Below are positions 1 to 8,227 of a stretch of DNA of 50,452 nt, piece after piece. A program made the translations under genes and the position numbers. The notes beneath the pieces were generated by a model. That model was not told the DNA's origin. It worked only from the letters and a program-made list of their open reading frames with translations, and did no database searches. Each line of letters begins with the position of its first letter. Positions within the stretch are counted from its first letter, which is position 1. This stretch comes from Bacteroidaceae bacterium (lineage in GTDB: Bacteria; Bacteroidota; Bacteroidia; Bacteroidales; Bacteroidaceae): positions 1 to 50,452 of the forward strand of contig JAFYPU010000026.1 of NCBI GenBank assembly GCA_017547385.1, in the 5' to 3' direction.

Positions 1-132
1 AAATACAAAGAATTTGGAGTGTAAACTCAGATAGTATTATCTTTGCCAAGTGTCAACTGCTATAGGCATAAAAAAAAGAAGTGTAAACCGGTATAGTATT
101 TAAAGTTTAAACTGTCAACTTTTTTCAGTACA
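1..132. mobile_element. Probable terminal end of an IS21-type insertion sequence (partial)
   Basis: Two copies of a roughly 48-bp unit lie 62 bp apart (about 19-66 and 81-128). Both begin GTGTAAAC, contain ATAGTATT and reach TGTCAACT (51-58 and 113-120). The last copy runs into TTTTTTCAGTACA, which would end the element at about 132. Multiple terminal direct repeats with a TG...CA end are typical of IS21-family elements, and the inward-reading sequence TGTACTGAAAAAAGTTGACA looks like Bacteroidetes IS21 ends. No transposase gene lies in the window; istA/istB would be to the left. The family assignment rests on end structure alone. Confidence 0.4.
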
Positions 133-174
133 CCTCACTCCATGTGCTGCCGAGAAGCACTGCAATTGAATTAT

Positions 175-260
175 CATGCGCATGAGACGTTCTTATCATG
201 CGCATGATAAGTTCTTCTCACCACGATGATAAGTTCTTCTCATGCGCATGATAATATATC
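175..260. repeat. 22-bp tandem array with CATGCGCATG core
   Basis: Four consecutive 22-bp units start at 175, 197, 219 and 241 (the last is cut short). Three contain the palindrome ATCATGCGCATGAT in register and three end in a GTTCTT tail. The array lies between the IS-like end and the arg operon terminator. It has no spacers, so it is not a CRISPR. Its period matches the 21-bp units found in other gaps of this window although the sequence differs. Confidence 0.8.
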
Positions 261-308
261 AAGAGTGCTTTTCAGCAACACTGAAAGCACACTGCATTTG
301 CCTGAAAG

Positions 309-353
309 CCCTAAAAAGAAAGCCCGACACGCTCGCAAAGAACGTGCCGGGCT
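309..353 (-). terminator. Rho-independent terminator of the arg operon
   Basis: AGCCCGACACG (321-331) pairs with CGTGCCGGGCT (343-353) with one mismatch. On the minus strand the stem is followed by TTTCTTTTTAGG. It sits about 30 bp after the argD stop. A second, weaker hairpin (265-275 with 281-290) lies further downstream. Confidence 0.75.
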
Positions 354-383
354 GCCTTGAAATATGATTGTGCCGTTGGCAAT

Positions 384-1508
384 TTACGCCATCACACGGC
401 GCAAGCGCTGCAAGAAGTCGTCAGCCTGCTCCATGGTCAGTGTGAGGGGTGGCAAGAGGCGCAGGATGTTGGTGGAAGCGGCTCCGGTGAATACGTGTTG
501 TTCTTTCACAAGGCGTGTGCGCATTTCCTTGATGCTCTCGGCAAACTCGATGCCAATCATCAAGCCCTTGCCACGCACTTCCACGGGACCTTCCATCTTG
601 CTAAGTTCGGTCATGAGGTGCTCTCCCACACGGGCAGCGTTCTCCACCAGGTTCTCGCTCTCCATCACATCGAGCACGGCCAGCGCTGCCGCACATGCCA
701 GATGGTTGCCGCCGAAGGTGGTGCCGAGCTGCCCGTATGTGGCCTCAAACATGGGCGAGATGAGCACACCCGAGAGGGGGAAACCATTGCCGATGCCCTT
801 GGCCACGGTGATGATATCGGGTTTAACATCCAGATGTTGGTGGGCAAAGAAGCGACCGCTGCGGCCATAACCACATTGTATCTCGTCGCAAATCAGCACT
901 GTGCCGTGAGCATCGCAGGCCTTGCGCAGACCCTGCATAAATTCGGCCGTGGCCATGCGGATGCCGCCCACACCTTGAATGCACTCAATGATAACGGCGG
1001 CCACATCGCCCTTGGAGAGTTCGGCCTCGAAGGCTGCCAAGTCGTTGAGCGGCAAGAAAGTTACGTGTCCGCAAGCATTGATGGGGGCAATGATTTTGGG
1101 ATTGTCGGTAGCCTCAACGGCCAGCGACGTGCGACCATGGAAAGCCTTACCGGCAGCCAGCACACGCTTGCGACCGGTGTGGAAAGAAGCCAGCTTCAAG
1201 GCATTCTCGTTGGCCTCGGCACCTGAGTTGACGAGAAACAGGTTGTAATCTTCATAACCGCAAGCCTTGCCCAGACGCTCGGCCAGTTGAACTTGCAGCG
1301 TGTTGATGACAGAATTCGAATAGAAGCCCAACTTATTGAGCTGTGTCTGCATCATTTCCACATAATGCGGATGGCAGTGGCCGATGCTGATAACGGCATG
1401 TCCGCCATAGAGGTCCAGATATTCAGTGCCCTTGTCGTCCCACACGGTGCAACCTTGGCCGCGCACTATGTCGATGTCGAAGAGCGGATAAACGTCGTAG
1501 AGTTTCAT
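384..1508 (-). CDS. argD: Acetylornithine/succinylornithine aminotransferase
   Basis: PLP-dependent class III aminotransferase, 374 aa, converting the N-acylated glutamate semialdehyde to N-acylornithine in arginine synthesis. The SGAEANE cofactor-loop motif is near residues 95-101, DEIQ near 208-211, and the Schiff-base lysine is in AKGIGNG (about Lys237). It is the last gene of the minus-strand operon argR-GNAT-argG-argC-argD, 57 bp after argC and followed by a good terminator. In the Bacteroidetes studied, the acyl group on these intermediates is succinyl rather than acetyl, so the true substrate may be N-succinylglutamate semialdehyde. The sequence alone does not decide that. Confidence 0.95.
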   Translation of the reverse strand: MKLYDVYPLFDIDIVRGQGCTVWDDKGTEYLDLYGGHAVISIGHCHPHYVEMMQTQLNKLGFYSNSVINTLQVQLAERLGKACGYEDYNLFLVNSGAEANENALKLASFHTGRKRVLAAGKAFHGRTSLAVEATDNPKIIAPINACGHVTFLPLNDLAAFEAELSKGDVAAVIIECIQGVGGIRMATAEFMQGLRKACDAHGTVLICDEIQCGYGRSGRFFAHQHLDVKPDIITVAKGIGNGFPLSGVLISPMFEATYGQLGTTFGGNHLACAAALAVLDVMESENLVENAARVGEHLMTELSKMEGPVEVRGKGLMIGIEFAESIKEMRTRLVKEQHVFTGAASTNILRLLPPLTLTMEQADDFLQRLRRVMA

Positions 1509-1565
1509 CTTTGCTATCTATCTTAATAATTGTGTCGAACTTGATTTTCTCAAACGCACTTCTGC

Positions 1566-2543
1566 TTAGAAAGCAACGGGTTTCAAACGCAAACCGGTGC
1601 TTTCTTCCAATCCGAACATGAGATTCATGTTCTGCACAGCCTGACCCGAAGCGCCCTTCAGCAGATTGTCGATGCAGGAAGTGATGAGCAGTTTGTCGCC
1701 ATGCTTATCCACATGCACAAGACACTTGTTTGTATTCACCACCTGCTTCATGTCGATGGCTCCGTCCACATAGTGCGTAAACGGGGCTTCGGCATAAAAT
1801 TCCTTATAGAGCTGCACCACCTCGGCCTCGGGCAAGTCGCAACGCACCACCTCGGTGGCAAAAATGCCGCGGGGGAAATCGCCACGATAAGGAATGAAGT
1901 CGATGCTTCCGTCAAACTCCGGCTGCAAGCGGCAAAGGCTTTGGCGGATTTCGGGAACGTGTTGGTGATTGAAAGCCTTGTAGATGCTCATGTTGCCACT
2001 GCGCCAAGAGAAGTGGGTGGTGGCAGCAGGTTTCACGCCGGCCCCTGTGGAACCGGTGATAGCGTTCACTGAGATGTCGCCTTCCAGCACGCCGGCCTTG
2101 GCCAAGGGCAACAAGCCCAGCTGAATGCACGTGGCAAAACATCCGGGGTTGGCCACATGCTGCGCACCGCGCAACTGCAAACCGTTGAGCTCGGGCAAGC
2201 CATAAACATAGTCGTTATCTTCAGCCGCCAAGCGGAAATCCTGCGCCAAGTCGATGATGCGAACATCGGCCGGCACATAGTGTTCTTCCAAAAAGCGTGT
2301 GCTCTTGCCATGACCGAAGCAGAAATACACCACGTCCACCTCCTCAAAAGGCAATTGGTCGGTAAAACACAGGTCAGTCTCTCCGTAAAGTCCGGCATGC
2401 ACGTCGGTCAATCGATTACCGGCATTGCTCTCACTGTTCACGAAGACTATCTCTGCCTCCGGGTGATTCAGAAGCAAGCGGCACAGCTCTCCGGCTGTGT
2501 ATCCGGCACCGCCAACGATGCCAACTCTGATGGGATCGTTCAT
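1566..2543 (-). CDS. argC: N-acetyl(succinyl)-gamma-glutamyl-phosphate reductase
   Basis: 325 aa, the NADPH-dependent reductase that makes the acylated glutamate semialdehyde, third step of arginine synthesis. The N-terminal Rossmann motif GGAGYTAGEL is at residues 11-20 and the catalytic cysteine lies in NPGC (132-135). Length is normal for the short argC class. It lies between argG (51-bp gap) and argD in a single-direction cluster, consistent with co-transcription. No argB or argJ is in the window, so the pathway is completed elsewhere. Confidence 0.95.
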   Translation of the reverse strand: MNDPIRVGIVGGAGYTAGELCRLLLNHPEAEIVFVNSESNAGNRLTDVHAGLYGETDLCFTDQLPFEEVDVVYFCFGHGKSTRFLEEHYVPADVRIIDLAQDFRLAAEDNDYVYGLPELNGLQLRGAQHVANPGCFATCIQLGLLPLAKAGVLEGDISVNAITGSTGAGVKPAATTHFSWRSGNMSIYKAFNHQHVPEIRQSLCRLQPEFDGSIDFIPYRGDFPRGIFATEVVRCDLPEAEVVQLYKEFYAEAPFTHYVDGAIDMKQVVNTNKCLVHVDKHGDKLLITSCIDNLLKGASGQAVQNMNLMFGLEESTGLRLKPVAF

Positions 2544-2594
2544 CTTGTTTCGTTAGGTTTTTCGGGAATGACTAATAAAGTTTCTGTTCCACAC

Positions 2595-3794
2595 TCAGAC
2601 TTCTTCGTCCTTATGGTTGGCGTAGTAAACTCGCAAGGGGGTTGACAACACCTTGATGAAGCCTTTCGCATCATCGGCTGTCCATCCTTTCTGCACTTCG
2701 CCATATTCGCCAAACTTGGTCTTCACAAGATCGTCCTTGCTGTCCACTCCCACGGTGCTGAAGCCCAAGGGACGCAACTCGAGGATAACAGTTCCGTTGA
2801 CGTTGCGCTGCGAACTTTCGAGCATAGCCTCGATGTCGCGCATCACAGGTTCGAGATACTGGCTCTCGTGCAGGAACATGCCATACCAGTTGCCCACTTG
2901 GTCCTTCCAATACTGCTGCCACTTCGACAAGGTGTATTTTTCCAAGAAGCGGTGTGCAGCAATGATGAGTGCCGGCGCTGCAGCCTCAAAGCCCACGCGG
3001 CCCTTGATGCCTATGATGGTGTCGCCGACGTGCATATCGCGGCCGATGCCATAAGCTGCTCCGATTTCTTCAACCGCACGGATGGCAGCGATGGGGTCGT
3101 CGTAGGTTTGTCCGTTGATGGCTTTGAGTTCGCCATGCTCGAAAGTGAGTTTCAGTTGTTCGCTGCCGGTCTTCGTAACCTGCTTGAGGTAAGCTGTTTC
3201 GGGCAGTCCCTGCGCACTGTCAAGGATTTCGCCGCCACAGATACTGGTTCCCCAAATACCCACGTTGTAGGAATACTTCAGTTTCTCGAAGTCGGCTTTA
3301 AAGCCATGGGCATTGAGATAATCCACCTCCTCCTGACGAGTCAGCACACGGTCTCTGGTGAGCGTGATAATCTCCATGTCGGGACACATCACGAGGAACG
3401 TCATGTCGAAACGCACTTGGTCGTTTCCTGCACCCGTCGAGCCGTGAGCGATGGCGTCTGCACCGATTTCCTTGGCGTATCTGGCAATGGCCATACCCTG
3501 GAAAATACGTTCGGAAGACACTGAAATGGGATAGACATTGTTGCGGAGCACATTGCCATACACCATATATTTCAGGCTCTTGTGATAGTATTCTTGTGTA
3601 ACGTCGAGCGTAACATACGCCTTGGCTCCCAATTTGTATGCATTCTCTTCGTTGGCTTTCAACTGCTCTGCACTGAAACCGCCGGTGTCTGCACAGGCTG
3701 CATAAACCTCATATCCTTTTTCTTTTGCCAGATACATCACGGTGTAGGATGTATCCAGACCGCCACTATAGGCTACTACTACTTTCTTTGCCAT
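2595..3794 (-). CDS. argG: Argininosuccinate synthase
   Basis: 399 aa, ATP-dependent condensation of citrulline with aspartate. The N-terminal N-type ATP pyrophosphatase loop AYSGGLDTS is at residues 8-16; the STGAGNDQ-type citrulline/ATP region and the SICGGEI segment are visible further on. Full length, with the start directly at MAKKVVV. It follows the GNAT gene after a 35-bp gap. The argH lyase that would normally act next is not in this window. Confidence 0.96.
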   Translation of the reverse strand: MAKKVVVAYSGGLDTSYTVMYLAKEKGYEVYAACADTGGFSAEQLKANEENAYKLGAKAYVTLDVTQEYYHKSLKYMVYGNVLRNNVYPISVSSERIFQGMAIARYAKEIGADAIAHGSTGAGNDQVRFDMTFLVMCPDMEIITLTRDRVLTRQEEVDYLNAHGFKADFEKLKYSYNVGIWGTSICGGEILDSAQGLPETAYLKQVTKTGSEQLKLTFEHGELKAINGQTYDDPIAAIRAVEEIGAAYGIGRDMHVGDTIIGIKGRVGFEAAAPALIIAAHRFLEKYTLSKWQQYWKDQVGNWYGMFLHESQYLEPVMRDIEAMLESSQRNVNGTVILELRPLGFSTVGVDSKDDLVKTKFGEYGEVQKGWTADDAKGFIKVLSTPLRVYYANHKDEEV

Positions 3795-3829
3795 ATCTTT
3801 ATTTTCTTTTCTTTGTTATCATTTTTGGA

Positions 3830-4492
3830 TTAAGCCTCGGCTGAGTTTTCACATTCCTCTCTGCCTTCTGCTTCGCGAATGAAGTCGATCACATCTTGCG
3901 GCACTTCAACAGGCAACGAGTCATTGGGATGGTCGGCCGGGTCGTAGAGCATACCGGTGCAGACACAGTATTTCCGACCGGTGCGAGCCAGCACATCGCA
4001 GTTGATGCAGCAGGGCTGTTCGGGCGTTCCGCAACCTTTCCAATACTCATCGTCGTGCGTCAGTTCGGAGAAAGGCACAGGCACATAGCCCAGCATGGTG
4101 TTGATGCGCATCACGGGACCACTGCTCGTGAGTCCGAAAATCTTGGCTTGCGGCCAGCGAACACGACTCAAGGCAAAAGCCAGTTTCTTGATGCGGGTGG
4201 CCAAATGGTGTCCACGGAATTTGGGAACCACAATCAGACCCGAGTTGGCCACATAGTGCTTGTTCTCCCAACTCTCGATGTAGCAGAAACCGGCAAATTC
4301 CTCTCCGGCCAAGGCGATGATGGCCTTGCGCTCCTTCATCTTCGTGGCTACATATTCGTGCGTGCGGCTGGCAATGCCCGAACCGCGCACTTTGGCTGCG
4401 TCGGTGATGGTCTGCAAAATAGTGTCTACATATCGCTCGTGCGAGGCATCGGCCACCAAAACCTTGATGCCATCGTTGTATTGTTCTTGCAT
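3830..4492 (-). CDS. GNAT acyltransferase in the arg operon, candidate N-acylglutamate synthase
   Basis: A 220-aa GNAT-fold protein. The acetyl-CoA binding turn is seen as VVPKFRGHHLATRI, and a cysteine-rich C-terminal segment (CGTPEQPCCINC... and CVC) could hold a metal. I chose the ATG ending at 4492; an in-frame ATG at 4522 would add ten residues. It lies between argR and argG, where the first enzyme of the pathway would be expected, and no classical argA or argJ is present. I recall fitness-based work assigning N-succinylglutamate synthase activity to a homologous gene in Bacteroides, but cannot verify that here. The GNAT fold is confident; the substrate is inference. Confidence 0.8.
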   Translation of the reverse strand: MQEQYNDGIKVLVADASHERYVDTILQTITDAAKVRGSGIASRTHEYVATKMKERKAIIALAGEEFAGFCYIESWENKHYVANSGLIVVPKFRGHHLATRIKKLAFALSRVRWPQAKIFGLTSSGPVMRINTMLGYVPVPFSELTHDDEYWKGCGTPEQPCCINCDVLARTGRKYCVCTGMLYDPADHPNDSLPVEVPQDVIDFIREAEGREECENSAEA

Positions 4493-4530
4493 AATCTTTG
4501 TTTCTGAACGGAGCGCTTCCATGCGTCCCT

Positions 4531-4548
4531 ATATTATATATAATTATT
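4531..4548. other. AT palindromic tract in the GNAT leader
   Basis: The gap between argR and the GNAT gene is largely the tract ATATTATATATAATTATT. Closely similar tracts occur just upstream of the NUDIX, mnmD, fmt, rfbD and pflA start codons (see findings). Its role is unknown. Confidence 0.4.
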
Positions 4549-4558
4549 GTATCTCGTA

Positions 4559-5044
4559 TCAGAGCATCACACTCTTGATGGCGGGAATAACAGTCGAGAG
4601 TTCATCAATCACAGCCTGCCGTTCCACTCCTTCGGCCATCACCAACAGAATGGTGTCGTCGCCGGCCACACTGCCCACAATGCTTTGCAGGTTTCCGTTG
4701 TCGATGTCCGAAGCCAAGCCTGCGGCATACCCTGGACGCGTGCGCATCACGGCCAAATTGCCGGAGAAAGCCAGACTTTCGAAACCCATCGTGGGCATCA
4801 AGCCCACCGTGGCCTGTGCGCTCACACTGCGTTTGTAGAGCGGCGTGTCGGGCAGCACATACTTGAAGCCCGACTCATCTTTCACCTTCACCACGCGCAA
4901 TTTGTGCAAGTCGCGCGACAGCGTGGTCTGTGCCACTTCAAAGCCTTGCCGCTTCAACTCTCGGAGCATATACTCCTGACTGTCGGCCTTTTCGCTCATG
5001 ATTATCACGCGCAAAGCCTCAAGTCGCATATATCTTTCCTTCAT
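4559..5044 (-). CDS. argR: Arginine repressor ArgR
   Basis: 161 aa. The N-terminal winged-helix domain has the family motif around [10 protein letters not shown], and the C-terminal arginine-binding oligomerisation domain includes GTIAGDDT-like [10 protein letters not shown]. The start is set at the ATG ending at 5044 ([11 protein letters not shown]): an upstream in-frame ATG at 5077 overlaps the -7 promoter box at 5067-5074 and so cannot be in the mRNA. First gene of the arginine operon it presumably controls, with repeated TATGCA half-sites just upstream suggesting autoregulation. Confidence 0.93.
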   Translation of the reverse strand: MKERYMRLEALRVIIMSEKADSQEYMLRELKRQGFEVAQTTLSRDLHKLRVVKVKDESGFKYVLPDTPLYKRSVSAQATVGLMPTMGFESLAFSGNLAVMRTRPGYAAGLASDIDNGNLQSIVGSVAGDDTILLVMAEGVERQAVIDELSTVIPAIKSVML

Positions 5045-5066
5045 ATCCGTTTGCTTAAAGTGGGTG

Positions 5067-5074
5067 CAAAAATA
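5067..5074 (-). promoter_or_regulatory. Promoter -7 box for the arg operon
   Basis: TATTTTTG on the minus strand matches the Bacteroidetes -7 consensus TAnnTTTG, 22 bp before the chosen argR start. Confidence 0.65.
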
Positions 5075-5083
5075 CAAAACACC

Positions 5084-5170
5084 GCATATTTATGCAACAA
5101 AACCATAAGAAAAAGAATGTTTATGCACTAAAAACACCAATAAACGGCATAGAAAGCGAAAAAATATGCA
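5084..5170 (-). promoter_or_regulatory. Candidate ArgR operator cluster
   Basis: GCATATTTATGC (5084-5095) is a GCATA-nn-TATGC inverted repeat directly upstream of the argR -7 box. Further TATGCA half-sites occur at 5122-5127 and 5165-5170, and a GCATA at 5147-5151. ArgR hexamers bind tandem palindromic boxes in other bacteria. The position fits autoregulation, but the actual Bacteroidetes box sequence is inferred. Confidence 0.45.
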
Positions 5171-5239
5171 ACAAAGACTCTTCTTTACGGCTTTCAAAGT
5201 TCTCCATACGCCGCATATTCTTCACGAGAAGCACTAAAA

Positions 5240-5329
5240 AGTATATCCCAAGCCTTGCAATATTTATCTCATGTCTTGCAATATATATTTCATGCCTTGC
5301 AATATTTATTGCAAGGCTTGGGATATACT
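5240..5329. repeat. Long inverted repeat built from 21-bp CTTGCAATA units
   Basis: Perfect 23-bp arms at 5240-5262 and 5307-5329 enclose additional 21-bp units that each start CTTGCAATA (5254, 5275, 5296). A second member of the same family lies at 29779-29872. The element sits between the 5' end of the arg operon and the 3' end of tadA. It codes for nothing visible. Confidence 0.85.
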
Positions 5330-5448
5330 TTATGAGCACTATCGATAAGTTTAGAAAGCTTGTAACAATATTTGCAAAGCAGCTTTTTGAATATCATTAA
5401 GGGTAAGAAAACAAACCAGACGCAACTTCCTTCTTCCACAAACCAAAG

Positions 5449-5477
5449 CAGGATGCTTCCATGGTGGGAGCATCCTG
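5449..5477. terminator. Hairpin downstream of tadA
   Basis: CAGGATGCT (5449-5457) pairs with AGCATCCTG (5469-5477). On the minus strand a moderately T-rich tract follows. It probably ends the NUDIX-tex-tadA transcript. Confidence 0.5.
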
Positions 5478-5518
5478 TTTCAGTATATATTATAATATGT
5501 ATAACAGCAGACGGAGTT

Positions 5519-6031
5519 TTATCTCTTGCGTTTGAAAAACTCGCGCATCAGTTCGGAACATTCTTCCTCCAGCACTCCGCTACGCACCTCGGTGCGCGGA
5601 TGCAGAGCTTGGGGAGCATAAACATGATAACCACGTTTAGGGTCGGCCGCACCATAAACCAAACGCCCCAACTGCGACCAGCCCAAGGCTCCGGCGCACA
5701 TCACACACGGCTCCACCGTAACATAAAGCGTGCAAGCATCGAGATATTTCCCCCCAAGTGCCGAGGCCGCCGCCGTGATGGCTTGCATCTCTGCGTGCGC
5801 CGTAACATCACACAGCAACTCGGTGAGGTTGTGAGTGCGGGCTATAATCCGACCACGGCACACCACCACTGCACCCACCGGCACTTCGTCTTTGCGGAAT
5901 GCCACACGCGCTTCCTCAAGTGCCTGACGCATGTAGCGTTCGTCTTCCGAGCCGTTTGGTGTTTCGCCTTGCGGTGTATGTTCTTTCAAAATCATTGCAT
6001 CATTATCTGTATTGAACTTATCTTCTTCCAT
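5519..6031 (-). CDS. tadA: tRNA-specific adenosine deaminase
   Basis: 170 aa, cytidine-deaminase fold, converting A34 to inosine in tRNA-Arg(ACG). The zinc and catalytic motifs are HAE at residues 79-81 and PCVMC at 108-112, the standard pair. The N-terminal roughly 30 residues are a low-conservation extension, so the start may instead be the ATG at residue 13 (5995). It follows tex by 23 bp on the same strand and is probably co-transcribed with it. Confidence 0.93.
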   Translation of the reverse strand: MEEDKFNTDNDAMILKEHTPQGETPNGSEDERYMRQALEEARVAFRKDEVPVGAVVVCRGRIIARTHNLTELLCDVTAHAEMQAITAAASALGGKYLDACTLYVTVEPCVMCAGALGWSQLGRLVYGAADPKRGYHVYAPQALHPRTEVRSGVLEEECSELMREFFKRKR

Positions 6032-6054
6032 AAAGCCTTCTCTGTCGTCTTGTT

Positions 6055-8184
6055 CTATTCCTGAGGCACGCCCTTCAGCGTCAACGCCACACGACCGCGC
6101 TCCTCATCAACCTCCAGCACCTTGACACGCACACGCTGCCCGATGCGGACAATTTCAGAAGGATTGCTCACAAACTTATCCGCCATCTGCGAAACGTGCA
6201 CAAGCCCTTTCACTTTGATGCCCATGTCAACAAAACACCCGAAGTTGGTGATGTTCGTTACCACACCGGGCACCAGCATTCCTTCTTGCAAATCGTCGAG
6301 GGTGCGAAGCGTTGCATCAAAACTGAAAACCTGCGCCTTGCCACGAGGGTCACGGCCGGGTTTTGCCAGTTCCTGCATAATATCCTCAAGCGTGGGCATC
6401 CCCACCGTTTCGTCCACATAATGACGCAGGTCGATGCGTTGGCGCATTTCGGGCGAAGCTATCAGCTGTCGGAGTTCGCAACCGGCATCTTTGGCCATGC
6501 GCTCCACCAAGGCGTAACGTTCGGGGTGAACGGCTGTATTGTCCAAGGGATTTTCCCCATCGGCAATGCGCAGAAATCCGGCACACTGCTCATAGGCCTT
6601 TGCACCCAGTCGAGGCACTTTCAGCAGGCGTTTGCGAGAAGTGAAAGGCCCGTTCTGCGCTCTGAAGTCTACAATATTTTGCGCCAAAGCCGGACCCAAA
6701 CCCGACACATAGGTAAGCAGGTGCTTGCTGGCGGTATTAAGATTTACGCCCACCGTATTCACACAATGCTCCACGGTGCGATCCAACGACTGCCGAAGTG
6801 CTGTCGAATCCACATCGTGCTGATATTGCCCCACTCCGATGCTCTTCGGATCAATCTTCACCAACTCTGTCAACGGGTCAGCCAGTCGGCGACCGATGCT
6901 CACAGCACCGCGCACGGTTACATCATAGTCGGGAAATTCCTCACGCGCCTCTTTCGATGCCGAATAGACCGAAGCACCGTCTTCGCTCACGAGAAAGATG
7001 TCTACACCCTTCAACTGGATGGAGCGCACCAGCTCTTCGGTTTCCCGGCCGGCTGTTCCGTTGCCGATGGCCACGGCTTCGATGGCATATTGTTCCACCA
7101 ACGAAGCAATCTTGCAGGCTGCCCGCGCCCACTCATTGCGAGGCGCATGCGGATAAATGGTTTCATTGTGTTGCAAATTGCCTTCTGCATCCAAGCAAAC
7201 CACTTTGCAACCCGTGCGAAAGCCGGGGTCGATGCCCATAATGCGACGGCTGCCCAACGGGGCTGCCAACAGGAGTTGTTGCAAATTGCCGGCAAAAACC
7301 TGAATTGCCTCTGCATCAGCTTTTACCTTGGAGGCCGACGCAAATTCAGTCTCTATCGAAGGACGCAACAGGCGTTTGTAGGAATCAGCAACGGCTTGCA
7401 TAACGTGTTCCTCTGCCGCAGAGCCTTTTCTCACATAGCCTCGAGAAATGCGCTCCACGCATGCAGACTCATCGGCCGGCACAATACTGACCCGCAAAAA
7501 GCCTTCGGCCTCTCCTCTGCGCATGGCCAGAAGTCGGTGCGAGCTGCAACGTCGCAGGGGTTCGCTGAAATCAAAATAGTCGCGATATTTGGCCGCTTCG
7601 GCTTCCTTTCCTTTCACCACCCGAGAGGAGATGATGGCTGTCCGCTCGAAACTTATGCGCAACGAAGCGCGGCTTCGCTCATCCTCACTCACACGTTCGG
7701 CAATGATGTCGCGTGCTCCCTGCAAGGCTGCCTCAACATCCGACACCTCGCCCTGCACATATCGTTTTGCCACTTGCTCCGGAACATCGTGCGGACGGCG
7801 CAACAAATGTTCGGCCAGGGGCTCCAATCCACGTTTCCGCGCAGCTTCAGCCCGTGTGTGGCGTTTGGGCTTAAAGGGAAGGTAAATATCCTCGATGACT
7901 GTTGCATCCCAACATCCGGCAATGCGTTCACGCAATTCGTCAGTGAGTTTGCCTTGTTCTTCAATGGTCTGCAACACATACTCCTTGCGGTGTTGAAGTT
8001 CTCGCAAGCGGTCGTTGTGTTCTTTCACCGCAGCCACCTGCACCTCGTCCATGCCTCCGGTCGCCTCCTTGCGATAGCGCGACACGAAAGGGATGGTGGC
8101 ACCCTCGTCAAGCAGACGTATGGTATTAGCCACTTGCTGCTCGCGCAAGCCAAGTGTTCGAGCGATGATTTGTGATAGTTCCAT
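6055..8184 (-). CDS. tex: Tex-family RNA-binding transcription accessory protein
   Basis: 709 aa. The order of domains is typical of Tex: N-terminal helical region, YqgF-like RNase H fold (GIDPGFRTGCK...), helix-hairpin-helix segment (NTASKHLLTYVSGLGP), and a C-terminal S1 RNA-binding domain (MLVPGVVTNITNFGCFVDMGI). The start is set at MELSQIIA (ATG ending 8184); the longer frame upstream has no family similarity. It lies 43 bp after the NUDIX gene and just before tadA. Tex/Spt6-like proteins act on nucleic acid during transcription; the exact role in this group is not known to me. Confidence 0.93.
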   Translation of the reverse strand: MELSQIIARTLGLREQQVANTIRLLDEGATIPFVSRYRKEATGGMDEVQVAAVKEHNDRLRELQHRKEYVLQTIEEQGKLTDELRERIAGCWDATVIEDIYLPFKPKRHTRAEAARKRGLEPLAEHLLRRPHDVPEQVAKRYVQGEVSDVEAALQGARDIIAERVSEDERSRASLRISFERTAIISSRVVKGKEAEAAKYRDYFDFSEPLRRCSSHRLLAMRRGEAEGFLRVSIVPADESACVERISRGYVRKGSAAEEHVMQAVADSYKRLLRPSIETEFASASKVKADAEAIQVFAGNLQQLLLAAPLGSRRIMGIDPGFRTGCKVVCLDAEGNLQHNETIYPHAPRNEWARAACKIASLVEQYAIEAVAIGNGTAGRETEELVRSIQLKGVDIFLVSEDGASVYSASKEAREEFPDYDVTVRGAVSIGRRLADPLTELVKIDPKSIGVGQYQHDVDSTALRQSLDRTVEHCVNTVGVNLNTASKHLLTYVSGLGPALAQNIVDFRAQNGPFTSRKRLLKVPRLGAKAYEQCAGFLRIADGENPLDNTAVHPERYALVERMAKDAGCELRQLIASPEMRQRIDLRHYVDETVGMPTLEDIMQELAKPGRDPRGKAQVFSFDATLRTLDDLQEGMLVPGVVTNITNFGCFVDMGIKVKGLVHVSQMADKFVSNPSEIVRIGQRVRVKVLEVDEERGRVALTLKGVPQE

Positions 8185-8227
8185 TCTTTTTCTTCTTTGG
8201 TTTAAGGTGAGGGAGAAAGCCTGTGCC

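Noticed and set aside
175-260. CRISPR array
   Set aside because: Units are contiguous 22-bp repeats with no unique spacers and no cas genes in the window.
5092-5400. 102-codon plus-strand frame across the repeat element
   Set aside because: Translation is a product of the 21-bp repeats (recurring ISCLAIYISCLAIF-like text); no start context or family.
6196-8175. Long plus-strand open frame (659 codons) antisense to tex
   Set aside because: Shadow of the tex coding sequence; no promoter or recognisable domain, and tex is complete.
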